A model generated the notes under the pieces. The model was not told where the DNA came from, made no database searches, and saw nothing but the letters and a program-made list of their open reading frames with translations. A program made the translations under genes and the position numbers. From Petralouisia muris (GTDB lineage: Bacteria > Bacillota > Clostridia > Lachnospirales > Lachnospiraceae), in the NCBI RefSeq assembly GCF_004793545.1, contig NZ_SRYA01000021.1, positions 20,402-84,401 on the forward strand: a stretch of 64,000 bases of DNA, in the 5' to 3' direction. Positions 57,942 through 64,000 of this stretch are shown here, one piece after another (the first letter of the stretch is position 1; each line of letters opens with the position of its first letter).

Positions 57942-58853
57942 TTATTTCCATCCCATCTGCTCTAAAATTCCATCAACCTCTGCCTGGGTTGCCAGCCGTT
58001 CTGAAAATGCGCTGGCGCTTCCGGTGCAGATTCCCATATGGAAGGCTTCTTCATAGCTTTTGCTCTTCAAATATCCGGTGATAAATCCTGCCACCATGGA
58101 ATCTCCGGCTCCCACAGAATTCACCACTTTTCCCTTCGGCGCCGGGCTCTGCCATACGCTTCCATCAGCCGCCACAAGAATTGCGCCGTCTCCCGCCATG
58201 GAAATCAGCACATTTTGGGCTCCCATCTCCTGCATTTTCTTTGCATGTTTTACAATGGTTTCCTGACTGTCCATAGGCACATGGAAAATCTCTTCCAGCT
58301 CATGGTTGTTGGGTTTTATCAAAAACGGATGATATTTCAGCACATTCACCAGCAAATCCCCTGTGGCGTCTACCACAGCCCGGACGTTTTTCGCCTGTAC
58401 TCTTGCCAGAATCTGCTCATAACTGGAATTCGGCATACTGTTTGGAATACTTCCTGCCAGCACCAGCACATCTTCCGGCTCCATGGCGTCCAGCTTCTGA
58501 TAAAGTTCTTCCAAGGCTTCCTCAGAAATCTTCGGCCCCTGGCCGTTAATCTCACTCTCTTCCCTGGAGCGAAGCTTCATATTGATTCTGGACATCCCTT
58601 CCGGAATCCGGATAAAATCAGTCAGGCAGCCCCATTCCTTCAGCCCCCGCTCAATTTCTGTTCCGGTAAACCCGGCTGTGAATCCCAGAGCCGTGTTCTC
58701 CAATCCCAGATTCTTCAGCACCAGAGAGACATTGACGCCTTTCCCGCCGGGGTATACCAATTCTTTCGTCGTACGGTTTACCCGCCCTAAGGTAAAATCA
58801 TCAACGCTTACAATATAATCCAGACTTGGATTAAAGGTTACTGTGTAAATCAT
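57942..58853 (-). CDS. fruK: 1-phosphofructokinase
   Basis: 303 residues of the PfkB/ribokinase fold: VTFNPSLDYIV, GGKGVNVSLVLKNLG, and the catalytic GAGDSMVAGFITGYL with the base Asp. It phosphorylates fructose-1-phosphate to fructose-1,6-bisphosphate, the aldolase substrate. The start overlaps the fruR stop by four bases (ATGA). Confidence 0.96.
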   Translation of the reverse strand: MIYTVTFNPSLDYIVSVDDFTLGRVNRTTKELVYPGGKGVNVSLVLKNLGLENTALGFTAGFTGTEIERGLKEWGCLTDFIRIPEGMSRINMKLRSREESEINGQGPKISEEALEELYQKLDAMEPEDVLVLAGSIPNSMPNSSYEQILARVQAKNVRAVVDATGDLLVNVLKYHPFLIKPNNHELEEIFHVPMDSQETIVKHAKKMQEMGAQNVLISMAGDGAILVAADGSVWQSPAPKGKVVNSVGAGDSMVAGFITGYLKSKSYEEAFHMGICTGSASAFSERLATQAEVDGILEQMGWK

Positions 58854-59632
58854 AATGTGCTCCTTTCCTGCTTCTCCTGCTTTTTTGTTGTTTCAATGAT
58901 GTTCGTCAAATCCTGGAAGCTGTCATGTTTGATTTCTGTGGTAACCAGCTCTGCATCCTCAATTCCGGCAAAGGTAACCGGCGAAATCTGATTGAATTTG
59001 CCCGAATCTCCTAAAATATAAGGTCTGCGGCACTGAATGACCGCCCTGCGCTTTACCATGGCCTCCTCAATGTCCGGTGTGGAAAAACCTGCCCTGCGGC
59101 TGATTCCGTTGGTTCCGATAAACCCAATGGTAAAATTAAATTTCTCCAGCTCGGATGCAGTCTCAATCCCAACAACTGCTTCTGTGGACAGCTTGAATTT
59201 CCCGCCCAGGATATGGGCCTCGCACCCGGCCTGTACCAGACGCTTGGCATGGCCGATGGCATTTGTCACATAAACTGCTCTTTTCTCCGTAATGAAATCA
59301 ATGACACGCTCCGTAGTGGTTCCGGCATCCAGATAAACCAAATCATCCGGCTTAATCAGGGAAGCTGCATATCTTGCAATCTCTGCCTTTTCTTCCCGGT
59401 TCAGGTTCTTGCGGTATTCCACTTCCACATCTTTTCCACTGGCATAAGACGCATTGATGGCAGTGGCGCCTCCATGAACCTTATTCAGCTTTCCCTCTTC
59501 ATCCAACAGGTACAGATCCCTTCGGATGGTGGACTCGGAAGCCTTAAGATGTTCGGTCAGCTCCTGTACGGTAACGCTGCCGTTCTTCTCCACTAATTTC
59601 AGAATTTCTTCCAGCCTTTTTTCTAACAGCAT
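58850..59632 (-). CDS. fruR: DeoR-family fructose operon repressor
   Basis: 260 residues: N-terminal winged helix (EEILKLVEKNGSVTVQELTE, then STIRRDLYLLDEEGKLNKVHGGA) and a DeoR-type sensor domain (DDLVYLDAGTTTERVIDFIT). It heads the operon fruR-fruK-fruA-ptsH-ptsI-larE and probably binds the helically phased GATTG repeats in its own promoter, released by fructose-1-phosphate as known in relatives. Confidence 0.93.
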   Translation of the reverse strand: MLLEKRLEEILKLVEKNGSVTVQELTEHLKASESTIRRDLYLLDEEGKLNKVHGGATAINASYASGKDVEVEYRKNLNREEKAEIARYAASLIKPDDLVYLDAGTTTERVIDFITEKRAVYVTNAIGHAKRLVQAGCEAHILGGKFKLSTEAVVGIETASELEKFNFTIGFIGTNGISRRAGFSTPDIEEAMVKRRAVIQCRRPYILGDSGKFNQISPVTFAGIEDAELVTTEIKHDSFQDLTNIIETTKKQEKQERSTL

Positions 59633-59644
59633 GTTGATTCCTCG

Positions 59645-59724
59645 TTTGATTGATTTTGATTGTTTTCTGTTGTTTTTGATTGTAATTGTATGATACCACC
59701 ATTTTCAATCATTTTCAATCAAAA
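59645..59724 (-). promoter_or_regulatory. fru operon promoter with phased FruR-type repeats
   Basis: Promoter on the minus strand: TTGAAA (59713-59718), 17-base spacer, TATCAT (59690-59695). Repeats (T)TTTGATTG lie at 59645-59652, 59654-59662 and 59673-59682, and the inverted CAATCA copies at 59706-59712 and 59716-59724. GATTG/CAATC centres are spaced about 10, 20 and 10 bp apart within each half, one or two helical turns, and bracket the -10 and -35 elements. Confidence 0.75.
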
Positions 59725-59823
59725 TAATCCACAAAAGTGCAGGGGATTTTTTGTGCAATATGTAACAAACCCAGATTGTGGAATAGCAGGGATTATGGTA
59801 TACTGACAAAAAAAGGTAGATCT

Positions 59824-60925
59824 ATGCCCAGAACGACAGGAATCGGCCACCAGGATTTTGAGACAATACGGTTAAAAAATAATTTCTATATAGATAAAAC
59901 CCTTTTTATCAAAGAATGGTGGGAAGCAGAGGACAGCGTGACACTGATTGCCCGGCCCAGAAGATTCGGCAAAACATTGAACATGAGCATGCTGGAAAAA
60001 TTCTTTTCTGTCAGGTATGCAGGAAGAGGAGAGCTGTTTGAAGGGCAGTCCATCTGGGAGGCGGAAACATACCGGCATCTGCAGGGAACTTATCCAGTAA
60101 TAAGCCTGTCTTTTGCCAATGTAAAAGATAAAAACTATGATGGGGCAAGGCTGTCCATCTGTCAGATTTTAGAGGATTTATATAATAAAAATGTGTTTCT
60201 GCTTGACGAAAACCTTCTGACAAAAAATGAAAAGATATATTTTCAGAGCGTAAACGGCAGTATGAATGATACAACGGCAGTATGGTCCATTCATAAAATG
60301 TCGGATTTTCTTTCCCGACACTATGGGAAAAAGTGATTCTCCTGTTGGATGAATATGACGCCCTGATGCAGGAAGCTTATGTTAATGGATATTGGAAGGA
60401 ACTGGCGGACTTTATCAGAAGCCTGTTCAACTCTGCCTTTAAAACAAACCCTTATCTGGAACGGGCGGTTATGACAGGGATTACAAGGATAAGCAAGGAA
60501 TCCATTTTTTCGGATTTAAATAATTTGGAAGTTATCACAACAACCTCTGAAAAATATGCGGACGCCTTTGGTTTTACCGAACCAGAAGTCGTTAATCAAA
60601 AAAAGCCCGGACTGTATTGGGCGAATACCAGTTCTAACCGCCTGGTGGGCAAACTTCTCAAGGAAGGAGACCGGAAGATAAAAAAGTCTTTCGAAAGACT
60701 TCTGGCAGGCGAACATCTGATTACGCCAATTGAGGTATGATTCTGGAATTCAATGTGCTGGATGCGGAAGAGGAAGACTCCCTTTCCGATACGGTAAAAG
60801 CAGCTCTTTTGCAGATAAACAGCAAAAACTACGCAGCATATCTCACTGCAAAAGGGATTCCAAAAGAACGCATACGCAAATACGGCTTTGCCTTCTGCAG
60901 GAAAACAGCGCTGATTGGAAGTTAG
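59824..60925 (+). pseudogene. Decayed AAA-ATPase / PD-(D/E)XK (AAA_34-type) gene
   Basis: Starts MPRTTGIGHQDFETIRLKNN (AAAGGT upstream) with the P-loop-like ARPRRFGKTLNMSMLEKF. The frame is lost near 60333, where the Walker B region MILLLDEYDALMQEAY continues in another frame; then FGFTEPEVV jumps to KKPGLYWANTSSN, where intact relatives have about 45 more residues; a stop at 60740 is followed by a third frame with the nuclease-like [17 protein letters not shown]. So three reading frames and one large internal deletion remain. The family is expanded in gut Firmicutes and Bacteroidetes; function unknown. Confidence 0.85.
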
Positions 60926-60956
60926 GCACTGTTTAAAATAACATTATATTGTGAAA

Positions 60957-62495
60957 TCAGTCGATCCCCTTCAGTTCCTGATACAGCCGCTTGGCGTAAC
61001 TGTCTGTCATTCCGCAGATATAATCCGTCACCAGAAGCAGCCTGAGATACAGTTTTTCCGCTTCCTTCTCCTCTTCTGCTCCTTTCCCTTCCTCCGCTTC
61101 CTGGGCAAAACGGCGGTAAATTGCTATGTAATTATCTGACAAAAGTTCCATCAGCTTTTTCTGCACCTCCGTCAGTTCCTCTCCCGTATCATAATACAGC
61201 GCCGCCTGGACAAACCGCTCCAGCAGAAAATCAAACACCGACTGGGCTGCAATTTCCAGTTTCAGAATCGGTTTAATCTGAAAGGCATACCGGTATGCAA
61301 TGTCTCCCAGCGCGTCCATCATGGCCTCTCCCCCTGTGCCGGTAAACAAATCCTCTCCATGAGTTCCGTAAGTTCCATCCATCACTGCAGTATAATTCCG
61401 GATAAAACTGTCTGTGGCGTCATTGATCATCCATCCCTGAACATATACTGCCCAGTTTTGCACCGCATTGATTCCCGGTTCTTTCAATCCCCTCTGCTTT
61501 GCCCTCTCATATTTTCGTTTCAGACTTTCTGTCATCTTATGGAAGCTTTCTATCTGACTAACCGTAACAATTCGTTCTGGGGGCTTTTTCTGCTCCGGTT
61601 GTTTTGCTTTCTCCGCTTCTTTTTCCAGCTTCCTTTCCGCCTGCTCCAATTCCGCCACCAGCTGTTCATAGGAAATACAGCCCTTTTTCACAGCATCCTC
61701 AAGATCTGCGGTCTTGTATGCAATATCGTCTGCCGCCTCCAGCACAAAGGCAAGGGGATGGCGGTTTCCTCCGGTTCCCAGACTTTCCTGCAAATCCGCA
61801 AACAATTCCCGTTCTGCATAATAATAGCCCATTTTCTTGTATTTGATATGGCTTGTGCTTTTTCTTTCCAGAGAAGAGCCTGGATATTTGATAATTGTTC
61901 CCAACAAGGCTTTCGTCAAATTCATCCCATTTTCATCCACCAGATAGTGGAGCTTTGCCACCAGCCGCAAGGCCTGGGTATTTCCTTCAAAATAATAAAA
62001 ATCCCTCTTCATTTGCTCTGACAGAATCTGATCCAGAAACTGTATCCTGCCATCTTTTCTCTTATAGGAAATTTTCGGCAGGTTTGTTCGGAACCAGTCC
62101 CGGATGGCCGTTTCCCCAAAATGGCCGAAGGGCGGATTGCCGATATCATGCAAAAGCCCTGCACACTGCAGAATATCGCAGACATATCCCTGATATTCCG
62201 GCAAAAACTCCGAGTCCGTCTGATTCTGCTGCAAGCCCCTGCTGATATTCTGCCCCAGAGATTTGGCAAAAGAGGATACCTCCAGGGAATGGGTCAGCCT
62301 GGTTCTGACAAAATCGCTCCGTTCCAGAGGAAATACCTGGGTCTTATCCTGCAGCCTCCGAAAGGATGCGCTTCCAATAATTCTGTGATAATCTTTCTCA
62401 TATTCCGTGCGGAAATCGCCGGAAGATGAACTCGTATAGTTCCTCACTCTGTCCGAACAGAGCAGTTTTTTCCATTCCACTGTGTTGTCCTCCAA
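60957..62495 (-). CDS. dGTPase-like HD-domain triphosphohydrolase
   Basis: 512 residues. The HD motifs are present: RLTHSLEVSSFAKSLG with the first His and CAGLLHDIGNPPFGHFGE with the His-Asp pair, and later EAADDIAYKTADLED with the last Asp. Such enzymes hydrolyse dGTP (or other dNTPs) to the nucleoside and triphosphate. It is followed upstream by a DUF3783 gene 7 bp away on the same strand. Confidence 0.92.
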   Translation of the reverse strand: MEDNTVEWKKLLCSDRVRNYTSSSSGDFRTEYEKDYHRIIGSASFRRLQDKTQVFPLERSDFVRTRLTHSLEVSSFAKSLGQNISRGLQQNQTDSEFLPEYQGYVCDILQCAGLLHDIGNPPFGHFGETAIRDWFRTNLPKISYKRKDGRIQFLDQILSEQMKRDFYYFEGNTQALRLVAKLHYLVDENGMNLTKALLGTIIKYPGSSLERKSTSHIKYKKMGYYYAERELFADLQESLGTGGNRHPLAFVLEAADDIAYKTADLEDAVKKGCISYEQLVAELEQAERKLEKEAEKAKQPEQKKPPERIVTVSQIESFHKMTESLKRKYERAKQRGLKEPGINAVQNWAVYVQGWMINDATDSFIRNYTAVMDGTYGTHGEDLFTGTGGEAMMDALGDIAYRYAFQIKPILKLEIAAQSVFDFLLERFVQAALYYDTGEELTEVQKKLMELLSDNYIAIYRRFAQEAEEGKGAEEEKEAEKLYLRLLLVTDYICGMTDSYAKRLYQELKGID

Positions 62496-62502
62496 ACTGT
62501 TT

Positions 62503-62901
62503 TTATCTTATTTGTTTCGGCATACTTCCTCTGTCCATCTGCTCATGCTCTGATTTTATCTCCTGAAAAAGCTTAGGTACGTTCCAGTTCTGATTGGCGG
62601 ACGTCAGCACCGCTTTATATGGAATGGGACCGAGCCCTGATTTGCGGACGGCCTTTAACGCCTGATCCACCTGAAAGCTGGAGAGCCCCGCCATCAGAAT
62701 CATTTCCCCATCTAACTCTTCTCCGTCATACTTTTCATCCACCGGGGCAATGTCCTTATTTCCTGCCAGATATCCCACAGGCTGCAGGTAATCCTCCCTG
62801 GCAACCTCCCTGATCTTCATCCGAAGGGGAAGCAGGGCTCTGGTTAGCTTATTCCTCCTGTCTTTGTCTGAAAAATGGAACAATAAAATTGTCTCTCTCA
62901 A
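62503..62901 (-). CDS. DUF3783 domain protein
   Basis: 132 residues. It matches the DUF3783 layout: ETILLFHFSDKDRRNKLTRA, FELDG-like EELDGEMILMAGLSSFQVDQ and PYKAVLTSANQNWNVPKLF near the C-terminus. No function is known. It lies between the YgjP-type peptidase and the dGTPase-like gene. Confidence 0.85.
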   Translation of the reverse strand: MRETILLFHFSDKDRRNKLTRALLPLRMKIREVAREDYLQPVGYLAGNKDIAPVDEKYDGEELDGEMILMAGLSSFQVDQALKAVRKSGLGPIPYKAVLTSANQNWNVPKLFQEIKSEHEQMDRGSMPKQIR

Positions 62902-62956
62902 TGTCTTTCTCCTTTTCTCTAAGAAACTGCTCCAAAAAGTTATTTCTGTACAGTTC

Positions 62957-63814
62957 CTAAACCTCCCACGCTAAAAGCAGCCCATTGGCTTTCAGCCAGT
63001 TTCTGCGCTCCCGGAAGTCCGGCAGGATGTCCCTTACCATCTGCCAGAACTGGCTGGAATGGTTCAGATACGCCAGATGGCACAGTTCATGCACCACCAC
63101 GTAATCCAATATCTCCTCCGGCGCCATCACAAGCCGCCAGTTAAAATTCAGATTTCCCTTACTGCTGCAGCTTCCCCAACGGGTTTTCTGATTGCGGATG
63201 GCAATACGGTTCACAGGGCCAATCTCTTTTCCTGAATGTTGCGCAAGCCGGGATACCAACGGATAATACTGGCTGACCCGTTCTGGAAATAGCTGCTTGG
63301 CCTGCCAAAGATACCATTCTTCCAGTCTCTTTCCCACAATAGAAGCGTCTGGCTCTTCTGAATCCAGTTCCATAAGCAAAAGTTTTGTTGTCTCTTCCAA
63401 TGCAATCCCTACTCTGCCTGTAAGTTCCGTCCTCCCAACAACCCCTGCTCTGCCTGTAAGTTCCGTCCTCCCAACAACCCCTGCTCTGCCTGTAAGTTCC
63501 GTCCTCCCGGTAACTGGTACATTGTCCCAGCCGTCCTTGAAACTCTGCCAATTCCGAGAGCAGAATGTCAGCCGATATGCTTCCCCCTGGAACAAGAAAA
63601 GATCTCCTTCCTGAAAAGTATGAACCGGTTTCTTTTGTTCCAGCAGCAAGACCTCTCTTTGCTTTTCCTGAATCCAGTCTGCTTTCTGCTGAATAAACTG
63701 GTCTATTTTGTATTTAGGCAGCCAGTTGGGCGCCTTTACCTGTATGGTTCCGTCTTTTCCAATGACAATGGAAAGGCTTTTTCGTTTGCTTCGTGTTAAT
63801 TGATATGATTCCAT
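62957..63814 (-). CDS. YgjP/DUF45-type M48-like metallopeptidase with repeat insert
   Basis: 285 residues, longer than the usual 230-240. The zinc motif HELCHLAYLNHSSQFW is near the C-terminus, preceded by QKTRWGSCSSKGNLNFNWRL, both typical of the YgjP/SprT-like family. A low-complexity insert of about 35 residues repeating TELTGRAGVVGR (12 residues, about 2.7 copies) interrupts the region between the N-terminal and catalytic parts. Substrates are unknown. A strong promoter lies 48 bp upstream. Confidence 0.88.
   Translation of the reverse strand: MESYQLTRSKRKSLSIVIGKDGTIQVKAPNWLPKYKIDQFIQQKADWIQEKQREVLLLEQKKPVHTFQEGDLFLFQGEAYRLTFCSRNWQSFKDGWDNVPVTGRTELTGRAGVVGRTELTGRAGVVGRTELTGRVGIALEETTKLLLMELDSEEPDASIVGKRLEEWYLWQAKQLFPERVSQYYPLVSRLAQHSGKEIGPVNRIAIRNQKTRWGSCSSKGNLNFNWRLVMAPEEILDYVVVHELCHLAYLNHSSQFWQMVRDILPDFRERRNWLKANGLLLAWEV
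63412..63508. repeat. 36-bp in-frame minisatellite inside the YgjP-type gene
   Basis: Two exact 36-bp copies (63412-63447, 63448-63483) and a third partial copy (63484-63508) start CTCTGCCTGTAAGTTCCGTC. Because 36 is a multiple of three, copy number changes keep the reading frame and only add or remove 12 residues. Confidence 0.9.
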
Positions 63815-63861
63815 ACTGTGATCCCCATTATATTCTGCCCTAAGGGGCTTGTCATAATCCC

Positions 63862-63890
63862 ATTATAATGGGGACTAAAGAGCTTGTCAA
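63862..63890 (-). promoter_or_regulatory. Consensus promoter of the YgjP-type gene with embedded palindrome
   Basis: TTGACA (63885-63890), 17-base spacer, TATAAT (63862-63867): a perfect sigma-A consensus on the minus strand. The -10 lies in the palindrome CCCATTATAATGGG (63859-63872), and TCCCCATTATA recurs at 63822-63832, so repressor binding is possible. The rest of 63815-64000 shows no gene; a 10-bp inverted repeat AAATTATTTC/GAAATAATTT lies near 63935-63970. Confidence 0.85.
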
Positions 63891-64000
63891 AACATTTCCA
63901 AATGCAGCCCTTATTCCTTCTATAAACAGAGGAAAATTATTTCTAAGGAACTGTCGTGAAATAATTTGTATATTTTTGGAATCTATGTTAATATATGTCA

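Noticed and set aside
63412..63508. CRISPR array
   Set aside because: The repeats are directly adjacent with no spacers, are in frame within a coding gene, and no cas genes occur.
62940..63965. Insertion sequence around the YgjP-type gene
   Set aside because: Short inverted similarities (TTATTTC...ACAGTTCC) occur on both sides, but the match is only about 15 bases with gaps and the enclosed gene is not a transposase.

Overview
The window looks like a chromosomal segment from a Lachnospiraceae-type Clostridia (moderate GC, low-GC Gram-positive gene set, AGGAGG-type ribosome binding sites). The markers are the whiA-rapZ-murB cluster with HprK, a type III glutamine synthetase, HydF with its small TM1266-like partner, an ammonium transporter fused to PII, VanRS-like kinase and regulator, and the CdaR, YitT and FIST families. 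Species cannot be named from this sequence. Nearly all genes lie on the minus strand, which suggests one replication arm with leftward leading-strand transcription. The plus-strand exceptions are yjfB, the class A PBP, pyrG, the AmmeMemoRadiSam cluster and a decayed AAA gene.

Layout. 0-8 kb: soluble chemoreceptor plus FIST sensor, S41 protease, FtsX and FtsE, CdaR-type regulator, YitT and a divergent TagA/WecG protein. 8.05-8.5 kb: an AT-rich gene-free stretch with a tight cluster of DnaA boxes. 8.5-14.7 kb: secreted NlpC/P60 hydrolase, thioredoxin reductase, YjfB, CPBP protease, CvfB-like S1 protein, acyl-ACP thioesterase, tRNA-Gln and YigZ. 15-17.7 kb: bifunctional class A PBP behind a structured leader. 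17.9-23.3 kb: nitrogen block of a degenerate receiver protein, the Amt-PII fusion and glutamine synthetase III, the last two with attenuator-like leaders. 23.6-35.3 kb: aldolase, lipid kinase, WhiA, RapZ, MurB, aminopeptidase, HprK, UvrC and FtsH. 35.6-46.2 kb: CTP synthase, C39-like peptidase, VanRS-like pair translationally coupled to HydF, TM1266-like protein, TrkH/TrkA potassium uptake and DegV. 46.7-48.9 kb: AmmeMemoRadiSam cluster (MEMO, AMMECR1, radical SAM). 49-53.9 kb: membrane-anchored unknown, ABC-F protein, rRNA methyltransferase and LarE. 53.9-59.6 kb: fructose PTS operon fruR-fruK-fruA-ptsH-ptsI. 59.8-64 kb: decayed AAA/PD-(D/E)XK gene, dGTPase-like HD protein, DUF3783 and a YgjP-type metallopeptidase carrying an in-frame minisatellite.

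The most notable observations are: a 7-bp tandem duplication that breaks the N-terminal cysteine region of the AmmeMemoRadiSam radical SAM gene; an HPr with Arg instead of Ser at position 46 although HprK is encoded nearby; a DnaA-box cluster away from any dnaA gene or strand switch; mutually exclusive hairpins with an ANTAR-like hexaloop before the Amt-PII gene and an intrinsic terminator directly before the glnN ribosome binding site; a receiver protein that has lost its phospho-acceptor pocket; and two about 96-bp inverted-repeat elements with GGGCTGTCGG-type ends placed between convergent genes. None of these was tested against a database here.
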